Part shown: piece after piece, positions 28,579 through 37,743 of the stretch | Layout of the letters: each line of letters starts with the position of its first letter | Numbering within the stretch: position 1 is the stretch's first letter | Assembly (NCBI RefSeq): GCF_027111275.1 | Contig: NZ_CP114286.1 | Span: 3,768,501-3,832,500 of the forward strand | Reading direction: 5' to 3' | DNA: 64,000 bases | Source: Flavobacterium luteolum | GTDB taxonomy: Bacteria; Bacteroidota; Bacteroidia; Flavobacteriales; Flavobacteriaceae | The notes under the pieces: model-generated | What the model was told of the DNA's origin: nothing | Databases searched by the model: none | What the model saw: the letters and a program-made list of their open reading frames with translations, nothing else | Position numbers and translations under genes: made by a program

Positions 28579-31212
28579 ATGACAATTCCAGCACAATTTG
28601 ACGCTAAGACGATTGAGAGTAAATGGTATGATTACTGGATGAAAAACAACTATTTTCATTCAGAACCAGATCATAGAACACCGTACACCATTGTAATTCC
28701 GCCGCCAAACGTCACTGGAGTCCTTCACATGGGACATATGTTGAATAATACGATTCAGGATGTTTTAATTCGCCGTGCACGTCTTAAAGGTTTCAACGCT
28801 TGTTGGGTACCTGGGACAGATCACGCTTCTATTGCTACTGAAGCAAAAGTGGTAGCAAAATTAAAAGCAGAAGGAATCAATAAAAACGATTTGACCCGCG
28901 AAGAATTCCTAAAACATGCTTGGGAATGGACAGATAAATACGGTGGAACAATCTTAGAACAACTTAAGAAATTAGGTGCTTCTTGCGATTGGGAGCGCAC
29001 TAAATTTACTATGGATCCAGATATGTCTGCATCTGTAATTAAATCGTTTGTAGATTTATACAACAAGGGTTTAATCTACAGAGGATACCGTATGGTAAAC
29101 TGGGATCCAGAAGCAAAAACGACTCTTTCTGACGAAGAGGTAATTTATGAAGAACAACAAGGAAAATTATTTTTCTTAAAATATAAAATCGAAGGTTCAG
29201 AAGATTTCTTAACCATCGCTACAACACGTCCTGAAACTATTTTTGGAGATACTGCAATCTGTATTAATCCAAACGATGAGCGTTTTACAGATTTAAAAGG
29301 TAAAAAAGCGATCGTTCCAATTTGCGGAAGAGTAATTCCAATTATTGAAGACGAATATGTTGATGTTGAATTCGGAACAGGATGTTTGAAAGTAACTCCT
29401 GCACACGATATGAACGATAAAACTTTAGGAGAAAAACACAATCTAGAAATCGTTGATATTTTTAATGAAGATGCAACTTTAAATAGTTTCGGATTACATT
29501 ATCAAGGAAAAGATCGTTTTGTAGTTCGTACCGAAATTGCAAAAGAATTAGAAGAAATTGGAGCTTTGGCGAAGACCGAAATCCATTTAAATAAAGTTGG
29601 AACTTCTGAAAGAACCAAAGCGGTAATCGAACCAAGATTATCAGACCAATGGTTCTTGAAAATGGAAGAATTAGTAAAACCGGCAATTAAGTCAGTTTTA
29701 GAAACGGGAGATATTAAATTGCATCCAAAACGTTTTGAGAACACTTATGCGCATTGGTTAAACAACATTCGCGATTGGAATATTTCTCGTCAATTATGGT
29801 GGGGACAACAAATTCCGGCTTACTATTACGGAGACGGAAAAGAAGATTTCGTAGTGGCTGAAAACATCGAAGATGCTTTAAAGTTAGCAAAGGAAAAAAC
29901 TAACAATCAACAATTAACAATTAACAATTTAACGCAGGATGTTGATGCGTTAGATACTTGGTTTTCATCTTGGTTATGGCCAATGTCAGTTTTTGGCGGA
30001 ATCATGGATCCAGAAAGTCCAGATTTTAAATATTATTATCCAACAAACGACTTGGTAACAGGTCCAGATATTTTATTTTTCTGGGTTGCCAGAATGATCA
30101 TTGCAGGTTATGAATATGCAGGTGAAAAACCATTTACAAACGTATATTTGACTGGTTTGGTTCGTGATAAACAACGTCGTAAAATGTCTAAATCATTAGG
30201 AAATTCTCCTGATCCTTTAGACTTGATCGATGCTTTTGGAGCTGATGGTGTTCGTGTAGGATTGCTTTTAAGTGCTTCTGCAGGAAACGACATTATGTTT
30301 GACGAAGAATTATGTAATCAAGGAAAAGCGTTTTCAAACAAAATCTGGAACGCCTTCAAATTGATTAAAGGATGGGAAGTTTCTGAAACGATCGCACAGC
30401 CAGAATCATCAAAAGTGGCAATCGAATGGTACGAAGAGAAATTACAGCAGACTTTGGTTGATATTGAAGATAATTTCGAGAAATACAGAATTTCAGATTC
30501 TCTTATGGCAATCTATAAATTGGTTTGGGATGATTTCTGTTCTTGGTTCTTAGAAATGATCAAACCAGCATACCAACAGCCAATTGACAGCGTGACTTTT
30601 GCGAAAGCGATCGAAATGTTAGAAAACAACTTGAAGTTATTGCATCCGTTTATGCCTTTCTTAACTGAGGAAATTTGGCAGTTAATCGCTGAAAGAACTC
30701 CAGAAGAAGCTTTAATTGTTTCAACTTGGCCAGAGGTAAAACCATTTGACGCAAAATTAATTTCTGATTTTGAAAACTCAATTGAAGTAATTTCGGGAAT
30801 TAGAACAATCAGAAAAGACAAAAATATTCCGTTTAAAGATGCAATTGAATTAAAAGGAATCAACAGCGAAAATGTTTCGACTTATTTTGATTCAGTTGTA
30901 ACGAAATTAGGAAACGTTTCTGCTTTCGAATATGTTTCTGAAAAAGTAGATGGCGCTTTATCTTTCCGTGTAAAATCAAATGAATATTTCATTCCGATTA
31001 CTGGAAATATCGATGTTGAAGCTGAAATCGCAAAACTGACAGAAGAATTGAATTACACAAAAGGATTCTTGAAATCAGTAGAAGCAAAACTTTCTAACGA
31101 GAAATTCGTAAACGGAGCTCCAGAGAAAGTCCTTAATTTAGAAAAACAAAAACAAGCTGATGCTTTGGCTAAAATTGCTACAATTGAGCAGAGTTTGGCT
31201 GGGTTGAAATAA
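28579..31212 (+). CDS. valS: Valyl-tRNA synthetase
   Basis: An 877-residue class I synthetase charging tRNA-Val. Seen: PPPNVTGVLHMGHML (HIGH motif HMGH), WVPGTDHASIAT, the editing domain with TTRPETIFGDTAI, DVDALDTWFSSWLWP, and the KMSKS motif RRKMSKSLGNSPDP. The C-terminal coiled-coil arm (residues about 815-877) is present. Residues about 440-452 (TNNQQLTINNLTQ) are encoded by a simple repeat that looks inserted in frame in a variable loop just before the DTWFSS block. Confidence 0.97.
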   Translation: MTIPAQFDAKTIESKWYDYWMKNNYFHSEPDHRTPYTIVIPPPNVTGVLHMGHMLNNTIQDVLIRRARLKGFNACWVPGTDHASIATEAKVVAKLKAEGINKNDLTREEFLKHAWEWTDKYGGTILEQLKKLGASCDWERTKFTMDPDMSASVIKSFVDLYNKGLIYRGYRMVNWDPEAKTTLSDEEVIYEEQQGKLFFLKYKIEGSEDFLTIATTRPETIFGDTAICINPNDERFTDLKGKKAIVPICGRVIPIIEDEYVDVEFGTGCLKVTPAHDMNDKTLGEKHNLEIVDIFNEDATLNSFGLHYQGKDRFVVRTEIAKELEEIGALAKTEIHLNKVGTSERTKAVIEPRLSDQWFLKMEELVKPAIKSVLETGDIKLHPKRFENTYAHWLNNIRDWNISRQLWWGQQIPAYYYGDGKEDFVVAENIEDALKLAKEKTNNQQLTINNLTQDVDALDTWFSSWLWPMSVFGGIMDPESPDFKYYYPTNDLVTGPDILFFWVARMIIAGYEYAGEKPFTNVYLTGLVRDKQRRKMSKSLGNSPDPLDLIDAFGADGVRVGLLLSASAGNDIMFDEELCNQGKAFSNKIWNAFKLIKGWEVSETIAQPESSKVAIEWYEEKLQQTLVDIEDNFEKYRISDSLMAIYKLVWDDFCSWFLEMIKPAYQQPIDSVTFAKAIEMLENNLKLLHPFMPFLTEEIWQLIAERTPEEALIVSTWPEVKPFDAKLISDFENSIEVISGIRTIRKDKNIPFKDAIELKGINSENVSTYFDSVVTKLGNVSAFEYVSEKVDGALSFRVKSNEYFIPITGNIDVEAEIAKLTEELNYTKGFLKSVEAKLSNEKFVNGAPEKVLNLEKQKQADALAKIATIEQSLAGLK
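29898..29933 (+). repeat. In-frame ACAATTA repeat inside valS
   Basis: ACAATCAACAATTAACAATT and its continuation (29903-29930) is a near-tandem of a 7-base unit CAATTAA. It encodes NNQQLTINNL. The same style of repeat (CAATCACCAATTAACAAAC) precedes the gene at 50218. Confidence 0.6.
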
Positions 31213-31235
31213 GAATTAGGTTTTCTCTTAAATAC

Positions 31236-31265
31236 AAAAGCTGTCCATTTAGGACAGCTTTTTTT
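31236..31265 (+). terminator. Terminator after valS
   Basis: AAAAGCTGTCC (31236-31246) pairs with GGACAGCTTTT (31252-31262) and T continues to 31265. Confidence 0.85.
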
Positions 31266-31268
31266 GTT

Positions 31269-31372
31269 TTTGTCATTTCGACGAAGGAGAAATCTTCGCA
31301 AGTAACTCTGCAACGAAAACCCAATCTTTGTCGAGCTACTTGCGAAGATTTCTCCTTCGTCGAAATGACAAA
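31269..31372. repeat. Inverted dispersed repeat, 'GTCATTTCGACGAAGGA' family, copy 2
   Basis: Two 40-base arms, 31269-31308 and 31333-31372, are reverse complements with one mismatch. The core is GTCATTTCGACGAAGGAGAA. It is the cleanest member of the family also seen at 3532-3634 and 54109-54317. The remaining spacer to 31523 is AT-rich and holds nothing else I can name. Confidence 0.9.
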
Positions 31373-31523
31373 TATTGGGCATTTTTTTAGTTAAAAACCG
31401 ATCCTATTTATTGTTTTAATAATAACAAAAATCTAAAAAAATAGTTGGTATTTTTTAATTTTTTTATTTCAAAAAGATATAATTTTAATACGATTTTACG
31501 TTAAAATAAAAAATATCATTGCA

Positions 31524-32585
31524 ATGAAAAAATATCTGTTACTTGTGATTATTTCTTCTTTTTTATTGGGCTGTTCCAATAAAGAAAATAAAGTTAAAAA
31601 TGTCGAAAGAGCCTTCTATTACTGGAAGAGTGGATCTTCTTTAAATCAGGAAACAGTCGATCAGCTAAATAAATTGCAAGTAAAGAAAATCTATTACAAA
31701 TTTTTTGAGGTGGATTATAGTGAAACGATGGGAAATTTCCCCTATCAAAAAAATAGTCCTGATCGATACACATTAAAAAATCTGGATTCCGTAAGTATCG
31801 TTCCAACCATTTTTATCAAGAATGAAATCTTTCAATACAATAATGAAAAGTCACTTGATAAGCTAGCAGATAATATTGTTTTTTTAATAAATAAATACCG
31901 TAAAGGTCGTTATCAATACAACAACAACGATGAAAACAATTTCGATTTTTCAGAAATTCAAATTGATTGCGACTGGACAAAATCAACAAAAGATAAGTAT
32001 TTCTATTTATTGAAAAAGATAAAGCAATTATCTAAAAAAGAAATTAGTTGCACGCTACGTCTATATCCATATAAATATCCTGATATAATGGGAGTTCCGC
32101 CTGTAGATAAGGTAACATTAATGTGTTATAATTTGATTAAGCCACAATCTCAGAAAGAGAAAAATTCAATTTTAGATATAAATGAATTAAAATCTTATTT
32201 AGATAAAAAAAGAAGTTATCCGGTACATTTGGATGTCGCGTTGCCTGTTTTTTACTGGACATTATGGTATCATAACAATCGCTTTGCCGGATTGGTCAAT
32301 TTTAATTCTGCAGATATAAGCGGAATTGCTAAACAAACTAAACCAATGTGGTACGAAATGACAGAAGATTATACTTTTGAATATGAATATTATTTAAAAA
32401 AAGGTGATCAATTAAAGATAGAAGAAGTCGATTCGAAAACAATTCAGGAAGCGATTTCGATTATTAAAAAAAATGTCGAATTAGACGACACCACAACAAT
32501 TTCATTATTCCATTTAGACGACAGTACTTTTAAAAAATACAATCATGAAGAAGTTTCTAGTTTTTATAGTTCTTTTAGTAAGTAG
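31524..32585 (+). CDS. Lipoprotein with DUF3142-like TIM-barrel pattern
   Basis: A 353-residue lipoprotein with lipobox LLGC (Cys17). The body has a pattern of a sugar-hydrolase-like TIM barrel: FSEIQIDCDWTKSTKDKYFY, then ISCTLRLYP and PPVDKVTLMCYNL, close to the Q-x-D-x-D and VD-PM-Y pattern of DUF3142. No catalytic role is proven. The next gene starts inside its 3' end (41-base overlap), so the two are translationally coupled. Confidence 0.6.
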   Translation: MKKYLLLVIISSFLLGCSNKENKVKNVERAFYYWKSGSSLNQETVDQLNKLQVKKIYYKFFEVDYSETMGNFPYQKNSPDRYTLKNLDSVSIVPTIFIKNEIFQYNNEKSLDKLADNIVFLINKYRKGRYQYNNNDENNFDFSEIQIDCDWTKSTKDKYFYLLKKIKQLSKKEISCTLRLYPYKYPDIMGVPPVDKVTLMCYNLIKPQSQKEKNSILDINELKSYLDKKRSYPVHLDVALPVFYWTLWYHNNRFAGLVNFNSADISGIAKQTKPMWYEMTEDYTFEYEYYLKKGDQLKIEEVDSKTIQEAISIIKKNVELDDTTTISLFHLDDSTFKKYNHEEVSSFYSSFSK

Positions 32586-34821
32586 TTTTTGCAAAAGTTT
32601 TGCTTGCGGATATTCGCCCTATGGTGAAGATGTGCGATATTGTTTGTTTAAACCTCAGTATTTTAATTATGCGCAATACAAATCGTTTTTTTACAATGCA
32701 GATTTATGGGGATTTGATTATAGCAGAAATCCAGAAGATTATAAGCTGAATGTAGATTCTAATATTGCAGACTGGTATAATTATACCAATAAAAAAGTTT
32801 CGATTGATGCTATTGAAGATTTTAATTTCAATTTGTCTTACACTGATATTCATTCTAAAAGCGACAATGACTTTATAAAATATTTATATCGACATAATAA
32901 AACAACTGCAATTGCTTACGTCAAAATGGCAAAGAATTGCGAAATGATTGGTGATGCAGAAGATGTTTGGGAAAGAAATGAAAATGCAAACAATAAAAGC
33001 AAAGCTGAATTATTAGATAAAATTGTAGAAGTTACCAATAAAGAACAAAATCAATATTTTAAACGAAAATATGCTTTTTTAACTATTAGATTAGCTTATT
33101 ATTCTGGAAGAAATGATATTATCAAATCGGTTTTTGAGGCTAATTTTAATAAAGCTAAAAAGGATTATTTGTACTACTGGAGTTTGTTTTTCTACACTTT
33201 TACAAAATCAAATCCGGGATATATGGTTGATGTTGCCAATTTAATGGCAAATTCTCCAGAAAAAAGTTATGCGAGCTATTTCTATTTTCATCATGATTTC
33301 AAAATTCAGGAGGCTTTGAAATATGTTGAAAGTAAGGAAGAAATCGCAAATGTTTATGCTTATGCATCGGTTCAGAAAGTAGATAAAAACCTCGATTATT
33401 TGAAAGCGATTTACGAGAATAATCCAAAGTCTCAGATATTAGGATTCTTGCTCTTGCGTGAGATTAATAAAATTGAAGATTGGGTTTATACACCTTATTA
33501 TTCTAATTATAATCCGTCTACAGATTTTGGAGATTTTTGGAGAATTGACGAAAAAGTAAAAGTTACAACCGAAACCTTACGCAATCGCTCTGAAAACGAT
33601 AGGCTGTATGCAAAAGAAGTTTTGAATTTTATAAATACAGTAGATGTTACTAAAACACAAAATCCGATTGTTTGGGAAGCTTCAAAAATCAACTTGCAAT
33701 TTATTACAAGAAATTATACGGATTGTTTAAAAAACATTTCCCTTTTTGAAAAAGCACATCAATCTGAAAAAATAACGGCTGAAATAGAGAAAATAAAAGC
33801 GCTTTGTATTACAGCAAATCAGGAAAAAGGGAATGCAATTATCAAACCTGAAATCGAACCGATTATCTTAAAATATAAAGACGATCCACGTTTTATTTTT
33901 GCTTTAGGAAGAGAATTAGAATTTAAAGAAAATAGTACTGACGGATTGGCTTTAATGTCTCTAATTGAAGAAACAACAGAGCGATCATACGATTCAGGTG
34001 ATGTAGAATGGCGAGGAAACAGAATCAAAACATCAGGTAATTTACAGGAGTTTTATGTTTATTTTGATTATTTGGATTTTGTTTATTCTGCTAAAGATTT
34101 GCAAAAGATTGTTGATCAAATTGACAAAGGTCTGTCTACAGAATTTCAAAAAATAATTTATGCAAAACTCTTGAAAGACAAAGATTATCTTAAAGATTTA
34201 CTAGGTACTAAATATCTTAGAGAGAATCAATTAAACAATGCATTAATTACGTTTAGATCTTTGGATAAAAAATACTGGGATGATAATTATAATGCTTGGG
34301 AAAGAGGAAGCTTTGGAGATTATTACGTTTTTGATCAAAATCCGTTTTATGATTTTAAGTACACAAATTCTTTTATAGAGCATAAAGAAAAATATTTGGT
34401 TACTAAACTTTCTGTGACAGAACATTTAATAAAATACACCAGTTTAGCGAATAATCCAAAAACGAAAGATCGCGATTATTACTATTTTCTAATTGCAAAT
34501 TGTTACTATAATATGTCAGATTATGGTAATTCCTGGATGATGAGGCGTTATTCAAGCTTTAGTTATGGAAGTAATGAAGTAAATGAATCTTATATCGACG
34601 AAATTGAATACCGAAACAAAATTAAAGCTATTGCAAATTATAAACTGGCCTATCAAAGTGCAAAGACAGATAAATTTAAAGCGCTCTGTTTGCGAATGAT
34701 GGATTATGTAGAAAAAAATGAATATTCGAATTCAAAAAGAGTGGACAAAGAATTTCCGCAATTCAGTTCAGATTTATCAGGTTGCGAAAGTTTAAAAAAC
34801 TACTTTACCTCGAGAAGATAA
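32545..34821 (+). CDS. Large exported helical-repeat protein, unknown
   Basis: A 758-residue protein with signal peptide 1-20 (ending CKSFA, then CGYSPYGED). The rest is mostly alpha-helical and rich in Tyr, Asp and Asn, with TPR-like stretches (YLKAIYENNPKSQILGFLLL; LIANCYYNMSDYGNSW). I recognise no family. It overlaps the 3' end of the DUF3142-like lipoprotein gene by 41 bases. The pair looks like a dedicated two-gene envelope unit; the partner could be anchored in the outer membrane while this one is periplasmic or surface-exposed, but this is inference. Confidence 0.65.
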   Translation: MKKFLVFIVLLVSSFCKSFACGYSPYGEDVRYCLFKPQYFNYAQYKSFFYNADLWGFDYSRNPEDYKLNVDSNIADWYNYTNKKVSIDAIEDFNFNLSYTDIHSKSDNDFIKYLYRHNKTTAIAYVKMAKNCEMIGDAEDVWERNENANNKSKAELLDKIVEVTNKEQNQYFKRKYAFLTIRLAYYSGRNDIIKSVFEANFNKAKKDYLYYWSLFFYTFTKSNPGYMVDVANLMANSPEKSYASYFYFHHDFKIQEALKYVESKEEIANVYAYASVQKVDKNLDYLKAIYENNPKSQILGFLLLREINKIEDWVYTPYYSNYNPSTDFGDFWRIDEKVKVTTETLRNRSENDRLYAKEVLNFINTVDVTKTQNPIVWEASKINLQFITRNYTDCLKNISLFEKAHQSEKITAEIEKIKALCITANQEKGNAIIKPEIEPIILKYKDDPRFIFALGRELEFKENSTDGLALMSLIEETTERSYDSGDVEWRGNRIKTSGNLQEFYVYFDYLDFVYSAKDLQKIVDQIDKGLSTEFQKIIYAKLLKDKDYLKDLLGTKYLRENQLNNALITFRSLDKKYWDDNYNAWERGSFGDYYVFDQNPFYDFKYTNSFIEHKEKYLVTKLSVTEHLIKYTSLANNPKTKDRDYYYFLIANCYYNMSDYGNSWMMRRYSSFSYGSNEVNESYIDEIEYRNKIKAIANYKLAYQSAKTDKFKALCLRMMDYVEKNEYSNSKRVDKEFPQFSSDLSGCESLKNYFTSRR

Positions 34822-34828
34822 TTCAACC

Positions 34829-34851
34829 CGACAGGTTTTTAAAACTTGTCG
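34829..34851. repeat. Palindrome CGACAGGTTTTTAAAACTTG at the permease breakpoint
   Basis: CGACAGGTTTT (34829-34839) pairs with AAAACTTGTCG (34841-34851). The coding homology of the adjacent permease fragment stops at the edge of this palindrome, and its stop codon lies inside it. Confidence 0.75.
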
Positions 34852-35138
34852 CCAGAAAGAAAACCGGCATATTCGCCCAAAGCTCTTTTAATATAATTGT
34901 ACGATCCACCTGATTTTGGCAGCATTGTAGCCAATTCTGAATACGAATTTGCTCCTAATAAAACATACGCCCCCCCAAAGAGCCAAGAAGCAAGAATAAG
35001 CCAATAATTATTCAACATTTCTGCAATAGTTCCAGGCGTTCTTAAAATTCCAACACCAATTGTTCCGCCAATTAAAACGGCAATATTAAAACTAAGGCCT
35101 AAACTTTTTTGTAATTGGTTTTTTGTAGAATCCGACAT
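34839..35138 (-). pseudogene. Amino acid permease (APC family), N-terminal remnant
   Basis: The 99-residue reading frame starts like a complete APC-superfamily permease: SLGLSFNIAVLIGGTIGVGI (TM1 with the GTIG-GI motif), then SYSELATMLPKSGGSYNYIK and ALGEYAGFLSG. A full protein would have about 440 residues and 12 TM helices; only the first two or three are here. Homology ends at FLSG, exactly at a palindrome, after which the last residues DKF are palindrome-encoded. It is therefore a truncated gene, unlikely to transport. Confidence 0.85.
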
Positions 35139-35216
35139 TCTTGAATTTGGTTTTAAGTATGATAATTTTAAGCAAAAATAGTGTTAATTGAATTAGTATT
35201 GAGCTTAAAATAAAAA

Positions 35217-35253
35217 TCCCAAGATTTTCGAGTGAAACTGAAAATCTTGGGAT
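35217..35253 (-). terminator. Terminator of the siderophore receptor gene
   Basis: ATCCCAAGATTTTC (35217-35230) pairs with GAAAATCTTGGGAT (35240-35253); on the minus strand a T-rich tract follows. Confidence 0.8.
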
Positions 35254-35281
35254 AAATCAAAAAAACATCTAATTCAATATT

Positions 35282-37510
35282 TTAGAACTTGTAACGCAGA
35301 CTTGTCATAACCTGACGAGGAGCGATTGGGTTCACACTATAATTTTCGTGAACAGTATAGTTTAATTCGTTTGTAATGTTTGATAGTTTGCAAAGAATAG
35401 AGAATTTTCTCCATGTATATCCAGCTGAAACATCAATAGTTGTATAACCATCAATTGGAATTTCTCTGTGGTAGATACCATCAGGGTATTTAACAAGGTC
35501 TGTACTGTATTGATCGTTCCATCCACCTAAACGATCACCGATGTAATTTCCTACTGCCCCTAAAGATACTCCTTTAAAGAAACCGTCTTGTACAGTATAA
35601 AAGAAGCTTAAGTTTGCAGTGTTTGCTGGAGTTCTAACTAAACGGTCACCTTCGATAAAACTTCCGTTTAAACCAGATGTTTTAGTATAGCGCATATCGT
35701 TATAGCTGTAACCAGCGATAATGTTTAAGCCTTCAATTGGTCTTGCAGTAACATCAATTTCGATACCTTTACTTTTAGTTTCACCACTTAAAACTTTAAT
35801 GTTTGTATCTGAGTTTAAACTTCCGTCAGCTTTAAATTCAGCTGTTTGAGCTAGATTGCTGTTTACGATTTGATAAACAGTAACATTTGTGCTTAATAAT
35901 CCTTGTAAGAAGTCGGTTTTAATACCAGCTTCATATTGGTCAATAATAGATGGCTCAATTGGTTTTAAATCCGCTGTAGTTCCTGTGTTTGGAGTAAATG
36001 AAGTAGAGTAGCTACCAAATATAGAAACATCTTTTCTCGGCTGGTATATTAATCCAAATTTTGGAGAAAATGCATTGTCTAATTTTTTAGCACCAACTGT
36101 TGGAACAGCATTTTCTGGGCTTACTGTTTGTACTTTATTAGCATAAGTTTCTTTGTAAGTTGTAACCTGAGCTTCCTGCCATGACCAACGTACACCTGCC
36201 AATACTTTGAATTTTTCAGTAATTGAAATCAAATCTTGGAAATAAACACCAAAACGATTCGTTTCTGTTTTTGCAATTTGAGTTGCTCTTGCATTTGGAA
36301 TATCATTTCTTTGTGTTGACGGATCAAAATTGAAAAGATTGATAGTGTCATAATTTGCAGGATCAAATGCAAAAGTATAAGCTGTTGCAAATGAGTTTTC
36401 CCAGTCTGCACCAGTAAAAATTTGATGTCTTACAGATCCTGTATTAAAGTTTCCTTGAAGGCTTAACTGGTCTCCTAAGATTTGTTCTGAGTTGTCGTTT
36501 TGAACTAAAGGTCTTGTCCAGTCTCCATTATCTTTTACAGATGATAATTGTGCTGTAGATTTTGAAGCTCTATCATAATTTTGGAAAGAAGAATTAAAGT
36601 TTAATTTCCAGTTTTTGTTAAAATCGTGATTTAATAATACAGAAGCACTAGAAGATTTAGTTGTACCATTAGACCAAAGCGCTCCGTAGAAAGTCTGACG
36701 AGGTAAATCAAGAATTTGTGTTCCAATAATTCCTGTTCCAAAGTCAGGAGTCCAATCTGCAGATAAATAATCTCCTTGTAATGTAATTTGTGTTTTAGGG
36801 CTAATTACAAAAAGCAACGATGGATTAATGTATAAACGCTCGTTTTTTACAACATCTCTAAAGCTTTCTGAATTCTCGTAAGAACCATTAAGTCTAAATG
36901 CGATCGATTTAGTCAAACCTCCATAAAAATCAAAAGCAGGTTTGTAATAAGAAAAGCTTCCTATTTGCATTGATACCTCGCCACCGCTTTTAAATTGAGG
37001 AGTTTTGGTTACTAAGTTTACAATTCCTCCTGGAGCCACATTTCCAAATAACAGGGCAGAACCCCCTTTTAGAAACTCTACTTTATCTAAACCAGAAACA
37101 TCAGGAATTGATCCTGCATTGTATCGGAATCCATTTTTGAACATATTATTAGCAGATAAATCGTAACCTCTAGAAAAGAATGATTCCTGAGCCCCACCGC
37201 GAGAAGAACCAACATAAACACCGTTGGCATTTTTAAGAACTTCACTCAATCTGATGGCTTGCTGTTGTTCGATTACTTCAGAACCGATAACTTGTATCGC
37301 TTGTGGATTGTCCATTGGTTTTAATCCAGAACGAACTGCTGTTACAGGTTTTGGTTCTTTTGTTTTGGTAACCACAACCTCGTTAAGAATTTCTCCTTTT
37401 TTATTTTTTACAGTATCATTAACTGAAGAAGTAGTCTCGTTACTTGAGTAATCTTGAGCGTAAGAGCCAAAACTTAATAATCCTAATGCAAATAGTAAAT
37501 TATATTTCAT
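35282..37510 (-). CDS. TonB-dependent siderophore receptor
   Basis: A 742-residue outer membrane receptor. Signal peptide 1-18. The region LNEVVVTKTKEPKP is the TonB box area. The plug has PQAIQVIGSEVIEQQQA, SFFSRGYDLSANNMFKNG, then VEFLKGGSALLFGNVAPGG and GIVNLVTKTP, which is the FhuA/FhuE-type siderophore receptor signature. It ends SLRYKF with the terminal Phe. Unlike its neighbour it lacks a carboxypeptidase-like N-terminal domain. A Fur-box-like motif lies 6 bases before its ATG and a -7 box further up. It probably takes up a ferric siderophore. Confidence 0.92.
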   Translation of the reverse strand: MKYNLLFALGLLSFGSYAQDYSSNETTSSVNDTVKNKKGEILNEVVVTKTKEPKPVTAVRSGLKPMDNPQAIQVIGSEVIEQQQAIRLSEVLKNANGVYVGSSRGGAQESFFSRGYDLSANNMFKNGFRYNAGSIPDVSGLDKVEFLKGGSALLFGNVAPGGIVNLVTKTPQFKSGGEVSMQIGSFSYYKPAFDFYGGLTKSIAFRLNGSYENSESFRDVVKNERLYINPSLLFVISPKTQITLQGDYLSADWTPDFGTGIIGTQILDLPRQTFYGALWSNGTTKSSSASVLLNHDFNKNWKLNFNSSFQNYDRASKSTAQLSSVKDNGDWTRPLVQNDNSEQILGDQLSLQGNFNTGSVRHQIFTGADWENSFATAYTFAFDPANYDTINLFNFDPSTQRNDIPNARATQIAKTETNRFGVYFQDLISITEKFKVLAGVRWSWQEAQVTTYKETYANKVQTVSPENAVPTVGAKKLDNAFSPKFGLIYQPRKDVSIFGSYSTSFTPNTGTTADLKPIEPSIIDQYEAGIKTDFLQGLLSTNVTVYQIVNSNLAQTAEFKADGSLNSDTNIKVLSGETKSKGIEIDVTARPIEGLNIIAGYSYNDMRYTKTSGLNGSFIEGDRLVRTPANTANLSFFYTVQDGFFKGVSLGAVGNYIGDRLGGWNDQYSTDLVKYPDGIYHREIPIDGYTTIDVSAGYTWRKFSILCKLSNITNELNYTVHENYSVNPIAPRQVMTSLRYKF

Positions 37511-37515
37511 GGTAT

Positions 37516-37553
37516 TTATTTAGATTCAATAAAAATTATCAAGTGCAAATATA
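37516..37553 (-). promoter_or_regulatory. Promoter and Fur-box-like operator of the siderophore receptor
   Basis: On the minus strand, -7 box TATATTTG lies at 37546-37553. Between it and the ATG, TTATTTAGATTCAATAAAAA (plus strand, 37516-37535) matches the motif shared with the two neighbouring uptake genes. Confidence 0.45.
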
Positions 37554-37677
37554 AATAGACAAAGTCTTTAACAGGAAATTATGAAGCGATTTTCTTTATT
37601 AAAACTTACTTATTCTTTTCTTAAGATTTGCTTAATGATTTTCTAATGTTATTTTAATTTAGTATAAATAGTAACAA

Positions 37678-37705
37678 AAAATCCTTGCTAAGGAGCAAGG
37701 ATTTT
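37678..37705 (-). terminator. Terminator of the DUF4198 gene
   Basis: AAAATCCTTGCT (37678-37689) pairs with AGCAAGGATTTT (37694-37705), 40 bases past the stop of the gene. Confidence 0.75.
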
Positions 37706-37743
37706 AAATTGAAATTAAAATCTAAGAATGAGATTAACTGAAA

